Positions 8,644 through 18,588 are shown, counted from the first letter of the stretch. The stretch: 64,000 nt of DNA from Acholeplasmataceae bacterium (GCA_030603805.1 JAUVXD010000001.1:41518-105517); one strand, 5' to 3'. Translations and numbers: made by a program. The notes: generated by a model not told the origin, from the letters alone.

Positions 8644-10317
8644 GTGAGTAAAATCAGGTTTTTTGCATTAGGTGGACTCGGAGAAAATGGCAAGAACATG
8701 TATGTCGTTGAAGTTGATCAACAACTTTTTATCATGGATGCTGGTATTAAATATCCGAGTGCAGAACTTTATGGTGTCGATGAAATCATACCCGACTATC
8801 GTGTGCTTATTAGAGCCAAGGATCGGATACGGGGTATCTTTTTGTCTCATGCACATGAAGATCATATCAGTGCATTACCCCATTTATTAAAGGATTTAAA
8901 TGTACCCGTTTATGCAACCCATTTTACGATGCAAATTGTGATGGATATGCTTAAAGATGAAGGCTACAAACTCGAAGAGTTAACTTTAAATACCATTTCT
9001 CAAAATAGTATCATCAAGTTTGGAAATGTTCGAGTAACTTTTTTTAATACCACACACTCCATACCTGAATCGGTCGGTATTGCCATTCACACAGTGGATG
9101 GACTCATTGTTTATACAAGTGATTTCACATTTGATCAAAGTAGTGATGCAAAATATCAAACAGATTTTAGAAAAATCAATGAACTATCTGAAAAAAACGT
9201 TTTAGCTTTACTCACTGAAAGTCTTGGATCAACCCTTGAACTTAATGGTGGTGTAAGTCAAAATTTAAATCATCGTTTAAATAGTATTTATGCCAATGCT
9301 GAAGGCAGAATCATTGTTTCATTATTTTCATCCGATTTAAGAAAAATTCAACGGATTATCGATATTTCATTACTTCACCATAAAAAGATAGCCATTATTG
9401 GTAGAAGAGCGCAACGAATTGTCGATATTGCGATTCACAACGGTTACTTAAATATTCCTGAATCTTCATTAATCACTTTAAGATACGTGGATGATAAAAA
9501 CAAAAACGACAGTCATGATATTGTCGCATTAGTGACAGGTAATCGTCATGAACCTTTCTTTATGCTTCAAAGAATGTGTAAAAAGTCGGACAGATTGATT
9601 CATATTTCAGAAAAAGATACCGTTATTTTAATGACGCCACCAGTTCCTGGTACTGAAAAAATGGCTGCAAGAACTCTCGATATTTTGTACCGTTCAGATG
9701 CACAAGTCAAAGTGGTCGATAAGAGATTATTAACGTCTGCTCATGCAACTGCCGAAGAAATTAAAATGATGATGAACTTGCTCAAACCTAAGTATATTAT
9801 TCCAACCATTGGGGAATATCGTCATCAATATGGAGTTAAAAAACTAGCTCAAGAAATTGGCTATAAAGAGAACCAAATCTTTTTAATGGATAATGGTGAT
9901 GTCTTAACGATTGATGACAAAGAAGCTTATGTATCCAAAAATGATATCAATGTTGGTGAAATTTTAATTGATGGTACTGCAGTAGGTGATGTCAACGATT
10001 TTGTCATGAAAGATCGTGAACTGCTAGCCGAAGATGGTGCACTCTTACTGGTAGCACATGTCAGTCCAAAAACTAAGCAAATCTTAGGAGAGGTTAAAAT
10101 TGTCACCAAAGGGTTTGTTTATGTTCAAGAATCTGAAGAGTTACTGAACAAAGTTAAAGAAACATTCTTTGATGTTTCAAAAAGACATTTAGAAGGCAAA
10201 TATATCAACTGGAACGAATATAAGCGTGATGTTCGAAATGAAGTAAACCGGTTCATTTATCAAGAAACGAAGCGTTCACCGATTACGATACCCGTCATTA
10301 TCTCAACCGAAGGATAG
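8644..10317 (+). CDS. rnjA: Ribonuclease J
   Basis: A metallo-beta-lactamase/beta-CASP ribonuclease with 5' exonuclease and endonuclease activity, central to mRNA decay and rRNA maturation where RNase E is absent. The zinc motif HAHEDHISALPHLL is near residue 75. GRRAQRIVDIA marks the beta-CASP domain, and the conserved SAHATAEEIKMMMNLLKPKYIIPTIGEYRHQ segment is near residue 370. The C-terminal domain ends near residue 557, the normal length. The start is GTG, with AAGGGATG upstream. pnp and rnpB elsewhere in the window fill out the RNA-processing set. Confidence 0.96.
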   Translation: MSKIRFFALGGLGENGKNMYVVEVDQQLFIMDAGIKYPSAELYGVDEIIPDYRVLIRAKDRIRGIFLSHAHEDHISALPHLLKDLNVPVYATHFTMQIVMDMLKDEGYKLEELTLNTISQNSIIKFGNVRVTFFNTTHSIPESVGIAIHTVDGLIVYTSDFTFDQSSDAKYQTDFRKINELSEKNVLALLTESLGSTLELNGGVSQNLNHRLNSIYANAEGRIIVSLFSSDLRKIQRIIDISLLHHKKIAIIGRRAQRIVDIAIHNGYLNIPESSLITLRYVDDKNKNDSHDIVALVTGNRHEPFFMLQRMCKKSDRLIHISEKDTVILMTPPVPGTEKMAARTLDILYRSDAQVKVVDKRLLTSAHATAEEIKMMMNLLKPKYIIPTIGEYRHQYGVKKLAQEIGYKENQIFLMDNGDVLTIDDKEAYVSKNDINVGEILIDGTAVGDVNDFVMKDRELLAEDGALLLVAHVSPKTKQILGEVKIVTKGFVYVQESEELLNKVKETFFDVSKRHLEGKYINWNEYKRDVRNEVNRFIYQETKRSPITIPVIISTEG

Positions 10318-10318
10318 T

Positions 10319-10347
10319 AAAAAACTCCAAAAACTGGAGTTTTTTTA
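10319..10347. terminator. Bidirectional intrinsic terminator (rnjA / rarA)
   Basis: ACTCCA/TGGAGT inverted repeat with A and T tracts on the two sides, between convergent stop codons. Confidence 0.85.
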
Positions 10348-11577
10348 TCGCTTCTTTCGTTTGATTTGATCAATAACCTTCAATCGATCTTTGAGTGCTT
10401 TCTCATAAACAGACTCATCTTTAGGGAAATAATAGGCTTTATCCTTGATGAGTTCAGGTAAATAGGATTGATCATTGATTGCATCCTTATCATTGTGTGG
10501 ATAATGATAAATCTCTGGGTTGAGTTTGATTTTTCGATTGTTTGCATGATCTGGAACTGACCCTGTATCAGTTTCCTCATAATCTTTGAGTGCAAGATCA
10601 ATCGAAGTGATGGCTGTATTTGATTTGGGAGATAATGCCATATCAATGACAAGTACTGAGAGCATAATTCTTGCCTCAGGAAAGCCAACACGAACTGCAG
10701 CATCACATGCGGAGAGAGCTTTATTCCCCATCAGAGGATTAGCAAGTCCTATATCCTCATAGGCAATGACCAAAAGTCTTCTGGTGATGGCTTGTAAATC
10801 ACCTAAGGTAATCAGTCTGGCAAGGTAATGTAATGAAGCATCAACATCAGAACCCCGAATCGATTTTTGAAGTGCCGATAAAAGTTCATAAAAATTGTCT
10901 TCATGATCATCTAAATCGTGACTAACCTTCCCAGCAACACGGTAGACATGTTTTGCAGTCAGCGTATCCCCGTCATTTAACACTAGTGCTGCACTTTCTA
11001 AAATATTAAGTGCAGTTCTCACTTCATGATTGGCATATCTAACCATCGCTGACAATGCATTTTTTTCGATTTTGATATCCACATCTAATTCTTTTATGGC
11101 AGATAAGAGTGCTTTTTCAATCGAAGATTCATCAAGTTTTTTCACTTCATAAAGATGACATCTTGAACGAATCGCCATATTAATGCTTTGATAAGGATTT
11201 AATGTTGTCAGACCAATCACTGTAGCATTCCCTTTTTCCATGTAAGGGAGTAGATAGTCTTGAACATCTGTTTTCATGCGGTGAATTTCATCTATAACGA
11301 CCAAAATGTCCATGAAGTTCGTTGATTCTAAGATATCTTTAAGTCTGGCTTTACTTTCAGTGGAAGCATTAAAAAAATAAAAATCTAAGCCTGATTGTTC
11401 AGCAAATATTTTCGCAATCGTCGTTTTTCCAGTCCCTGGAGGACCATATAAGATGAAAGAGAGAAGCTTTTTCTTCTCAAGCATTTTGGTGAGGACACCA
11501 TCTTTTCCTACAAGATGATCCTGTCCATAGACATCTTCAAATTTTTGGGGTCGCATGCGATATGCTAAGGGCTTCAT
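10345..11577 (-). CDS. rarA: Replication-associated recombination protein A (RarA/MgsA AAA+ ATPase)
   Basis: An AAA+ ATPase related to clamp-loader subunits that acts at stalled forks and at single-strand/double-strand junctions. MRPQKFEDVYGQDHLVG is the family N-terminus, Walker A is GPPGTGKTT near residue 46, and Walker B is VVIDEIHRM near residue 95. SRCHLYEV is the sensor/arginine-finger region. The C-terminal MgsA domain includes LARLITLGDLQAITRRLLVIAYEDIGLANP. The 410-residue length is normal. The gene is monocistronic here. Confidence 0.95.
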   Translation of the reverse strand: MKPLAYRMRPQKFEDVYGQDHLVGKDGVLTKMLEKKKLLSFILYGPPGTGKTTIAKIFAEQSGLDFYFFNASTESKARLKDILESTNFMDILVVIDEIHRMKTDVQDYLLPYMEKGNATVIGLTTLNPYQSINMAIRSRCHLYEVKKLDESSIEKALLSAIKELDVDIKIEKNALSAMVRYANHEVRTALNILESAALVLNDGDTLTAKHVYRVAGKVSHDLDDHEDNFYELLSALQKSIRGSDVDASLHYLARLITLGDLQAITRRLLVIAYEDIGLANPLMGNKALSACDAAVRVGFPEARIMLSVLVIDMALSPKSNTAITSIDLALKDYEETDTGSVPDHANNRKIKLNPEIYHYPHNDKDAINDQSYLPELIKDKAYYFPKDESVYEKALKDRLKVIDQIKRKKR

Positions 11578-11693
11578 TCTATCACCTATTAAGATTATAG
11601 CATACTTGCTAAAAACATAAAAATGAGTTAAAATAAGACGGTAGAGAAATGGTCTTTTTTTCTTTTAATTGACCGATTTGGAGGATATGAAAC

Positions 11694-12206
11694 ATGGATT
11701 TAAAAAAGTATATTGCCGATGTACCCAATTTCCCGAAAGAAGGTATATTATTTAGAGATATTACACCACTCATGCTTAACGGTGAAGCATATGCCTATGC
11801 AGCAAGCAAATTTATCGAGTTTGCAAAATCAAAACAGGCAACTTTAGTCATTGGACCTGAAGCAAGAGGCTTTATTTTTGGGTGCCCGGTTGCAACAGGA
11901 CTTAATATTGGGTTCGCACCAGTTAGAAAACCAGGCAAGTTACCAAGAGAAGCAGTGAGTATTTCTTATGATTTAGAGTATGGTTCAAATGAACTATGCT
12001 TACATGCAGATTCTGTTAAAAAAGGTGATCGTGTCCTCATTGTTGATGATTTACTTGCAACAGGTGGCACAGTTGATGCAACGGTTAAACTAATTGAAAA
12101 ACTTGGTGGAGAAGTTGTTGGAATCGCATTTTTAATTGAACTTGCAGATTTAAAAGGTAGAGAAAAGTTACAAGGATATGATATATTAGCATTAATCACT
12201 TATTAA
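11694..12206 (+). CDS. apt: Adenine phosphoribosyltransferase
   Basis: Salvages adenine with PRPP to AMP. The PRPP-binding motif [13 protein letters not shown] is near residue 115, and the N-terminal [21 protein letters not shown] block is diagnostic for Apt. The 170-residue length is normal. It is followed after 21 bp by the (p)ppGpp synthetase/hydrolase gene, the same order as in Bacillus-type genomes. A GGAGGA ribosome site lies before the ATG. Confidence 0.97.
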   Translation: MDLKKYIADVPNFPKEGILFRDITPLMLNGEAYAYAASKFIEFAKSKQATLVIGPEARGFIFGCPVATGLNIGFAPVRKPGKLPREAVSISYDLEYGSNELCLHADSVKKGDRVLIVDDLLATGGTVDATVKLIEKLGGEVVGIAFLIELADLKGREKLQGYDILALITY

Positions 12207-12227
12207 TGCTTAAGGAAGTGTTCTTTT

Positions 12228-14405
12228 GTGCAAGATCCATTATTCAAATCATTAGCTGAATCATTTGACGCGTACATCAAAAGAGAATCGGACATCAAGC
12301 TTATTGAAAAGGCTTATTTTTTAGCTAAGGAAAAGCATGAAGGACAAATGCGCAAAAGCGGTGAACCCTATATCACCCATCCAGTTGCAGTTGCAAAAAT
12401 ACTTGCCGATTTAAGAGGTGGCCCTGCAACACTCATTGCTGCTTTACTTCACGATACAGTAGAAGATACAGCCCTCACCTTAAAAGAAGTTGAAAAGGAT
12501 TTTGGTACGGATATCGCACAACTTGTTGATGGCGTTACAAAAATTGGTAAACTTTCATTTAATCAGAAAGCATCACAGGCAGATAATCATCAAAAGATGC
12601 TTCTTGCCATGGCAAAAGATATTCGTGTCGTCTTAATTAAAATTGCAGATAGACTTCATAATGTGAGAACTTTAGAATCGATGACACCAGAAAAACAATT
12701 TAAGATTGCAACGGAAACCCTAGAAATTTATGCACCATTGGCACATCGTCTAGGTATCTTTAGAATTAAAGCAGAACTTGAAGATCGTTCATTAAGATAT
12801 ACAGATCCACCGATGTATTACCGAGTTTCTAATATGATTCAAGCTAAAAAGACTGAACGTGAAGCATCCATTGACCATGTCATTGAAAGCATCATGACGC
12901 TTTTTAGCATGTCTGAATTAAAGGATTTTGAAATTAAAGGTAGAATAAAAAACATCTATTCCATTTACAAAAAAATGGTTAAAGATAATCGAGCTTTTGA
13001 AGATATCTATGATTTATTAGCTGTGAGAATTATCGTTGATCGAATTGAAACGTGTTATCAAGCTTTAGGGATTATTCATGCGAATTTCACACCGATTCCT
13101 AGAAGATTTAAAGACTATATTGCAGTGCCAAAGCCTAATATGTATCAGTCACTGCATACCACAGTTTTAAGTGATGATGGCACCTTATTTGAAGTACAAA
13201 TTAGAACTCCTGAAATGGATCAGATTGCTGAATATGGGGTGGCTGCTCACTGGGCATATAAAGAAAACAAAACCTATTCTAAAGAACGTGAGCAATTCGA
13301 AATTGCTCAAAAACTCAAATGGTATGGTGAGTTACTTAAGATGAGTGAGGATTCTGATGAGACCGAAGCTGGTGCTGAAGAATTCGTCGGTACGATTAAA
13401 GGTGACATCTTAGATGCGAATGTCTATGTATTTACGCCTAAAGGAGAAGTGATTGAACTTCCTAAAGGATCAACACCCATTGATTTTGCGTATCGCATTC
13501 ATACGGATATCGGTCATAAAATGGTAGGTGCACTTGTCAATAACCGAATTGTGACTTTGGATTATGAACTTAATACTGGCGATATTGTCAGTGTTAAAAT
13601 TAATAAAAACTCTTTTGGACCAAGTGAAGATTGGCTTAAAATTGCAAAATCTGCACATGCGAAGCATAAGATTAAAGGCTTCTTGAATAAGCTTAATCGT
13701 GATTCTTTAATCCAAATGGGCAAAGATGCACTTGAGCGTGAAATGACAGCTCAAAAAGTCACTGAATCTTTTGATGATGCGTTTGTTAAGAAGCATTTCG
13801 AAAAAAATATGATTACCAATGTCTTAGATATGTATCTAGAAATTGGGAAAAATAATTTAAGTCCAAAAACCGTTGTATCTAAACTCTTAGGTCAAGAGGT
13901 TGATCCTAATTTAGTCTTACAACGCCAAATGGAAAAAGCATCTAGACAACTCACCACTCATAGTGAAACAGGGGTTGTGATTGAAGGCTTAACAAGTCCA
14001 CAACTCAAACTAGCCAATTGCTGTCTACCTGTTCCAGGAGATCCTATCATTGGATATGTCTCTAAACAATCAGGAATTGTCATTCATGCGACATTTTGTC
14101 CAAACTGTAAGCAGTTTGAAGAAAATCGTTTAATTGAGACTTTTTGGTCTGAAAATATTACAAGAAAATATCCGACTTGGGTTAAAATTGTCGGTGGCAA
14201 TAAAGCAACTTTACTCACTGAAGTTGTAACTGTTGTGAATGCACAATCGATATCAATTGCTGAAGTGAGTGCCATTACTACTTCGAGTCTTGAACTTATT
14301 ATCAAACTTAAAGTTTTAATTAATCATGCATCTCAGTTGCAATCACTCATGAGTAATTTAAGAAAAGTGAGTGAAGTTTATAGTGTTGAGCGTGATTTCA
14401 AATGA
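12228..14405 (+). CDS. relA: Bifunctional (p)ppGpp synthetase/hydrolase (Rel/Rsh)
   Basis: Makes and degrades the stringent-response alarmone. The order of domains is: an HD hydrolase with LLHDTVEDT (about residues 45-150); the synthetase with RIKNIYSIYKKM, the YDLLAVRIIV block and the HTTV...VQIRT segments (about 240-360); TGS with VFTPKGEVIELPKGSTPIDFAY (about 390-450); a Cys-rich zinc-finger region containing NCCLPVPGDPIIGY (about 590-640); and a C-terminal ACT domain. Both catalytic halves look intact. The start is GTG at 12228, preceded by AAGGAAGTG. The stop overlaps dtd by 4 nt. Confidence 0.96.
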   Translation: MQDPLFKSLAESFDAYIKRESDIKLIEKAYFLAKEKHEGQMRKSGEPYITHPVAVAKILADLRGGPATLIAALLHDTVEDTALTLKEVEKDFGTDIAQLVDGVTKIGKLSFNQKASQADNHQKMLLAMAKDIRVVLIKIADRLHNVRTLESMTPEKQFKIATETLEIYAPLAHRLGIFRIKAELEDRSLRYTDPPMYYRVSNMIQAKKTEREASIDHVIESIMTLFSMSELKDFEIKGRIKNIYSIYKKMVKDNRAFEDIYDLLAVRIIVDRIETCYQALGIIHANFTPIPRRFKDYIAVPKPNMYQSLHTTVLSDDGTLFEVQIRTPEMDQIAEYGVAAHWAYKENKTYSKEREQFEIAQKLKWYGELLKMSEDSDETEAGAEEFVGTIKGDILDANVYVFTPKGEVIELPKGSTPIDFAYRIHTDIGHKMVGALVNNRIVTLDYELNTGDIVSVKINKNSFGPSEDWLKIAKSAHAKHKIKGFLNKLNRDSLIQMGKDALEREMTAQKVTESFDDAFVKKHFEKNMITNVLDMYLEIGKNNLSPKTVVSKLLGQEVDPNLVLQRQMEKASRQLTTHSETGVVIEGLTSPQLKLANCCLPVPGDPIIGYVSKQSGIVIHATFCPNCKQFEENRLIETFWSENITRKYPTWVKIVGGNKATLLTEVVTVVNAQSISIAEVSAITTSSLELIIKLKVLINHASQLQSLMSNLRKVSEVYSVERDFK

Positions 14406-14839
14406 GAATTGTATGCCAAAGAGTTAAAGAAGCAAGCGTAAAAGTTGATGAACAAGTTGTTGGACAAATCAAAAAAGGATATTTGCTTTATGTCGGCATT
14501 CATGTCGATGATCAGATCGATATCGTAAAAAAAATGGCTGAGAAAATTCACAATTTGCGTATTTTTGAGGATGACGAAGGTAAAATGAATTTGAATTTAT
14601 CTCAGATTGGTGGAGATATTCTTGCCATTTCTCAGTTCACTTTGTATGGTGATACGAAAGGGAATAATCGTCCATCATTCATTTCAGCAGCTAGACCAGA
14701 ACATGCAAATGCTTTATATGAACGTTTGATTTTAGAACTTTCAAAGCACCATCATGTTGAAAAGGGTGTCTTTGGTGCACATATGGAAATTCATTCAATC
14801 AATGATGGACCTGTGACTATAATCGTTGAAATGAATTGA
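14402..14839 (+). CDS. dtd: D-aminoacyl-tRNA deacylase
   Basis: Removes D-amino acids mischarged onto tRNA. MRIVCQRVKEASVKVD is the family N-terminus. The SQFTLYGDTKGNNRPSF block contains the SQFTL catalytic motif, and the Gly-cisPro motif appears as NDGPVT near the C-terminus. At 145 residues the length is normal. It overlaps the Rel stop by 4 nt, an arrangement common in Firmicutes. A consensus promoter for the next operon starts inside its last codons (14836). Confidence 0.96.
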   Translation: MRIVCQRVKEASVKVDEQVVGQIKKGYLLYVGIHVDDQIDIVKKMAEKIHNLRIFEDDEGKMNLNLSQIGGDILAISQFTLYGDTKGNNRPSFISAARPEHANALYERLILELSKHHHVEKGVFGAHMEIHSINDGPVTIIVEMN

Positions 14840-14864
14840 CAAAAATATCTTTTTAAGATATTAT
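14836..14864 (+). promoter_or_regulatory. Promoter of the T-box leader
   Basis: TTGACA (14836-14841) and TATTAT (14859-14864) with a 17-bp spacer. The -35 box overlaps the dtd stop codon. It predicts a transcript starting near 14871. Confidence 0.75.
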
Positions 14865-14870
14865 GATACT

Positions 14871-15016
14871 GTAATTTAATCGTCTGTGAAAAAGGAAACC
14901 CTAGGGTTAGTGACACCTTTGGAGACATGTTAAGAATTGAGTGCTGAGATTTCCTCAGAACTAAGGTGGTACCGCGTATAATCATACGTCCTTAGCGTTT
15001 TTAAGGACGTTTTTAT
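14871..15016 (+). promoter_or_regulatory. T-box riboswitch leader, probable Asp specifier
   Basis: The conserved T-box sequence AAGGTGGTACCGCG is at 14963-14976. It is followed by a terminator with stem ACGTCCTTA (14986-14994) and TAAGGACGT (15002-15010), then T residues. Stem I is unusually short: AAAGG pairs with CCTTT, enclosing a small AACC/GGTT hairpin and AGTGACA. GAC at 14912-14914, followed by A, is the likely specifier codon (Asp). A CAC (His) reading two bases later is less canonical because a C follows it. Uncharged tRNA would favour the antiterminator and switch on the hisS-aspS operon. Confidence 0.92.
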
Positions 15017-15039
15017 TTATTCTTTTATGAGGTGGAACT

Positions 15040-15618
15040 TTGAGAAAAGCTTATCAAAAGATGCCTGAAATAAGGCTGAGTCAGGTGAAGCTTAGAACAA
15101 TTAAAAAGAAAGACTACTTAGATATGTTTGATTATGGGAAGCGAAAAGAAGTGGTCAAGTTTCTGAGTTGGGGACCTTTTGTTTTAGAAAAAGAAGCACT
15201 CTATTCCATTAAAAAAATCTTCTTACCAAGACTCAAACAAGGTCTACCTATTGGATATGCGATTATCGATTTAAAAACTGACAAAATGATAGGGACCATA
15301 GATTTTCATAGTAAACAAAAACATGAAAATGGTGCCGAAATTGGTTATGTGCTACATCCAGATTATTGGAATAGAGGCATAATGTCTGAAGCACTCAATC
15401 AAATGATTGAGATTGGATTTAAGCATTTAAAGTATGATTTTATCAGAATTAGACATTTAAAAGAAAATGTTCAAAGTGGGAAGGTTATTGCTAAAACACC
15501 GTTTAGATATGTTAAAAGTGAACCCTTTGTTCTAGAAAAAAGTTACGAGATATTGAAAGATGAGATGCTCTATTATGAGCTTTCGAAGGAGAATTATGAT
15601 GGCAATCAACAAAGTTAA
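15040..15618 (+). CDS. GNAT-family N-acetyltransferase
   Basis: A GCN5-related acetyltransferase of the RimJ/RimL type. IRLSQVKLRTIKKKDYLDMFDY is the usual N-terminal strand-helix unit. IGTIDFHS and AEIGYVLHPDYWNRGIMSEAL form the acetyl-CoA-binding core near residues 85-130. The start is TTG at 15040, with GAGGTGG upstream. It is the first gene behind the T-box and overlaps hisS by 20 nt, so it is induced by tRNA starvation together with the synthetases. The substrate is unknown. A ribosomal protein, a tRNA-linked or a small-molecule amine target are all possible. Confidence 0.82.
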   Translation: MRKAYQKMPEIRLSQVKLRTIKKKDYLDMFDYGKRKEVVKFLSWGPFVLEKEALYSIKKIFLPRLKQGLPIGYAIIDLKTDKMIGTIDFHSKQKHENGAEIGYVLHPDYWNRGIMSEALNQMIEIGFKHLKYDFIRIRHLKENVQSGKVIAKTPFRYVKSEPFVLEKSYEILKDEMLYYELSKENYDGNQQS

Positions 15619-16870
15619 AGGAACCTATGATGTACTACCTACAGAGTCTTATTTATGGAAAGCACTAGAAGATAAGATTAGATCAACACTTAAAGTTTAT
15701 AATATTAAAGAAATTCGCACACCAATTATGGAGTATAGCGAGGTTTTTCATCGTCAAAGCGAACTTTCTGATATGGTAACAAAAGAAACATATGATTTTG
15801 ATGACCGTGGCGATAGAAAATTAACCTTAAGACCAGAAGGCACTGCAGGTGTCATCAGAGCTTATGTCGAAAATAAACTTTATGCAACCCAAGAACTTGA
15901 AAAGGTTTATTATATTGGACCAAATTTTAGATATGAACGTCCACAAAAAGGCAGATATCGTCAGTTTTATCAATTTGGAGTCGAAGCCATTGGCGCTGTT
16001 GATCCTGCACTTGATGCAGAAATGATTATTTTAGCCTACGACTTTATTAAACGATTGGGCCTAAAAGGTGTTCGAGTCAGAATTAATTCACTCGGTGATG
16101 ATGAGTCGAGAAAGTTTTACCAACAAGCCTTAATTGACCACTTTACACCTCACGAATCAACACTTTGTGAAGATTGTAAAGCAAGACTCTCTAAGAATCC
16201 ACTGAGAATCCTTGATTGCAAAGTTGATCAAAAACATCCAGCGATTAAAGAAGCGCCAATTCCACAAGATTTTTTAAACGAGTTTTCTAAAACCTATTTT
16301 CAAGAAGTGCTTGAACACTTAAACGCATCAAAGATAGATTATGAGATTGCACACAAACTAGTTAGAGGTTTAGATTATTATAGTCACACTGTCTTTGAAA
16401 TTGAGGCTGATATCGAAGGTTTTGGTGCTCAAAACGTTTTAGGTGGTGGCGGTAGATACCAAAAGTTGGTCTCTGAACTTGGTGGACCTGATTTAGGTGG
16501 TATTGGATTTGCATGCGGTATGGAAAGACTCCTTTTAGCACTTGAAGCTGAAAATGTCCAATTGGCTAAGGATACCGATTTAGATGCATTTGTCATTGCT
16601 TTTGGTAACGAAGTCAAAACAACAGCAACTAAAATTTTATATGAACTCAGAAAAGCTGATATTATTGCTGATATGAATTATACACAAAAAGCATTTAAAG
16701 GACAACTCAAACAAGCCTTAAGATTGAATGCAAAATTTTTAATCATTTTAGGTGAAGAAGAGTTTAAACGCGGTGTTGTTGGTATTAAAAATACCAAAAC
16801 TGAAGTACAAGAAGAGGTACTGATTTCAAAGATTAAGAAGTATTTACTTGAAAAACTGGAGAAGAAATAA
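15599..16870 (+). CDS. hisS: Histidyl-tRNA synthetase
   Basis: Class II synthetase that charges tRNA-His. AINKVKGTYDVLP is the family start, motif 2 is YYIGPNFRYERPQKGRYRQF, and the HisA motif LVRGLDYYSHTVFEIE is near residue 260. Motif 3 is GGIGFACGMERLLLAL, and an anticodon-binding domain follows. I chose ATG 15599 because it is 7 nt from AAGGAG (15586-15591). Upstream starts back to 15560 lie inside the GNAT gene and add a non-family extension. aspS follows directly, the classical hisS-aspS order. Confidence 0.97.
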   Translation: MAINKVKGTYDVLPTESYLWKALEDKIRSTLKVYNIKEIRTPIMEYSEVFHRQSELSDMVTKETYDFDDRGDRKLTLRPEGTAGVIRAYVENKLYATQELEKVYYIGPNFRYERPQKGRYRQFYQFGVEAIGAVDPALDAEMIILAYDFIKRLGLKGVRVRINSLGDDESRKFYQQALIDHFTPHESTLCEDCKARLSKNPLRILDCKVDQKHPAIKEAPIPQDFLNEFSKTYFQEVLEHLNASKIDYEIAHKLVRGLDYYSHTVFEIEADIEGFGAQNVLGGGGRYQKLVSELGGPDLGGIGFACGMERLLLALEAENVQLAKDTDLDAFVIAFGNEVKTTATKILYELRKADIIADMNYTQKAFKGQLKQALRLNAKFLIILGEEEFKRGVVGIKNTKTEVQEEVLISKIKKYLLEKLEKK

Positions 16871-16871
16871 C

Positions 16872-18587
16872 ATGAAATACACACACAACAACAATGAGTT
16901 AAACCATAAACATATTGGACAAACCGTTTATTTGAAAGGATGGGCAGCTAAGGTCAGAAACTTAGGTGGACTGATCTTTATCGACCTTAGAGACCGCTTT
17001 GGGATCACACAACTCGTGATACTGCCATCCAATAAAAACTATGACACTGCGCTTAAAATCAGAAATGAATATGTGATTGAAGCACAAGGCAAAGTCATTG
17101 AAAGAGAAAGTAAGAATTTGAATATGTCAACTGGAGAAATTGAAGTTGAGGTGAGTGAACTGGTGATATTAAACACAGCAGAAACACCTCCAATTTCGAT
17201 TACAAATGATACGGATGCTTTAGAAGATACAAGACTTAAGTATCGTTATTTAGACCTAAGAAGACCTGTGATGCAGCAATTTATGATGAAAAGACATCAC
17301 ATTACACAAGCCATTCGAAGTGTATTGGTTCAAGAAGGATTTTATGAATTAGAGACACCTATTTTGGGGAAATCAACACCTGAAGGTGCGAGAGACTTTT
17401 TAGTCCCTTCAAGACTATATCCGGGTCAATTTTATGCACTGCCTCAATCTCCACAAATTTATAAGCAACTCTTTATGGTTGCAGGTATGGAAAAGTATTT
17501 CCAAATTGCAAGATGTTTTAGAGACGAGGATTTAAGAGCAGATAGACAACTCGAGTTTACACAAATCGATATTGAAGCCTCTTTTGTTGATCAAAATGAT
17601 GTGATGAGTACGGTTGAAAAAGTTTTGATTCATACGTTTAAAGAAGTCTTAAATGTGGATGTCACACCAAATTTCCCAAAAATCACTTATCAAGAATCAA
17701 TGGAAAAATATGGTAACGATAAACCTGATATGCGTTATGAAATGCTGATTCAAGATTATACAGATTTTTTCAAACGTCATGAGGTGCCATTATTTCAAGG
17801 AAAATCACAAGTTAGAGGCATTTTATGTGATCAAGCAGCGACATTAACACGTAAAAGACTAGATGCATTAACTGAACTCGTTAAGAAAAATCACGGTGAA
17901 GCACTTGCGTTTATTAAGAAACAAGAAGGCGTATATTCTGGAAGTATTGCGAAGTACCTTAAAGATGAATGTTTAGCAAAACTAAACATTCAAGAAGGAC
18001 AGATGTTGTTCCTTGTTCCTGGTGAATTTGAAAAAGTGTCTTCTGGTCTATCAGCTTTACGTATTGAGCTTGCTCAAGAGTTTAAGATGATTCCAGAGAA
18101 TACCTATAAGTTTGTTTGGGTCGTTGACTGGCCACTTCTTGAATACAGCGAAGAAGAAGGTAGATATTATGCTAAGCATCATCCATTTACAGCTCCTGTG
18201 GATCCAGAAGTACTTAAAAATGATCCAAAAAATGCAATGGCTAAAGCCTATGATATTGTCTTGAACGGTTATGAAATTGGTGGTGGATCGATTCGTATCC
18301 ACAATCAAGAAGTTCAAAAGCTTATGTTTGATACACTAGGATTAAGCAAAGAAGATATTGAGACACGTTTTGGATTCTTTGTCGATGCACTTAAATATGG
18401 AACACCTCCACATGGAGGTTTAGCGCTTGGTCTTGACCGCGTCGTGATGCTTATGACCAATACAACTAATATTAAAGACGTTGTGGCTTTTCCAAAAACA
18501 CAAAGTGCAAGAGACACCATGATGCAAGCTCCAAGTGCTGTCGATGATTTACAATTAAAAGAATTAGAAATCAAGGTAGGTAGATAA
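16872..18587 (+). CDS. aspS: Aspartyl-tRNA synthetase
   Basis: Class II synthetase that charges tRNA-Asp. The N-terminal OB anticodon-binding domain (about residues 1-105) contains GQTVYLKGWAAKVRNLGG. The catalytic core includes TPEGARDFLVPSR, QSPQIYKQ, RCFRDEDLRADRQLEFTQ (motif 2) and GGLALGLDRVVMLM (motif 3). A GAD insertion domain lies near 290-420. ATG 16872 gives the usual start; an earlier in-frame start at 16848 would lie inside hisS. The 571-residue length is near the family norm. msrA starts 1 nt after the stop. Confidence 0.97.
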   Translation: MKYTHNNNELNHKHIGQTVYLKGWAAKVRNLGGLIFIDLRDRFGITQLVILPSNKNYDTALKIRNEYVIEAQGKVIERESKNLNMSTGEIEVEVSELVILNTAETPPISITNDTDALEDTRLKYRYLDLRRPVMQQFMMKRHHITQAIRSVLVQEGFYELETPILGKSTPEGARDFLVPSRLYPGQFYALPQSPQIYKQLFMVAGMEKYFQIARCFRDEDLRADRQLEFTQIDIEASFVDQNDVMSTVEKVLIHTFKEVLNVDVTPNFPKITYQESMEKYGNDKPDMRYEMLIQDYTDFFKRHEVPLFQGKSQVRGILCDQAATLTRKRLDALTELVKKNHGEALAFIKKQEGVYSGSIAKYLKDECLAKLNIQEGQMLFLVPGEFEKVSSGLSALRIELAQEFKMIPENTYKFVWVVDWPLLEYSEEEGRYYAKHHPFTAPVDPEVLKNDPKNAMAKAYDIVLNGYEIGGGSIRIHNQEVQKLMFDTLGLSKEDIETRFGFFVDALKYGTPPHGGLALGLDRVVMLMTNTTNIKDVVAFPKTQSARDTMMQAPSAVDDLQLKELEIKVGR

Positions 18588-18588
18588 A

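Noticed and set aside
13470..13667. Antisense open frames within rsh, pnp, liv and CNNM genes
   Set aside because: They lie wholly inside strongly supported genes, lack ribosome sites and have no recognisable domains.
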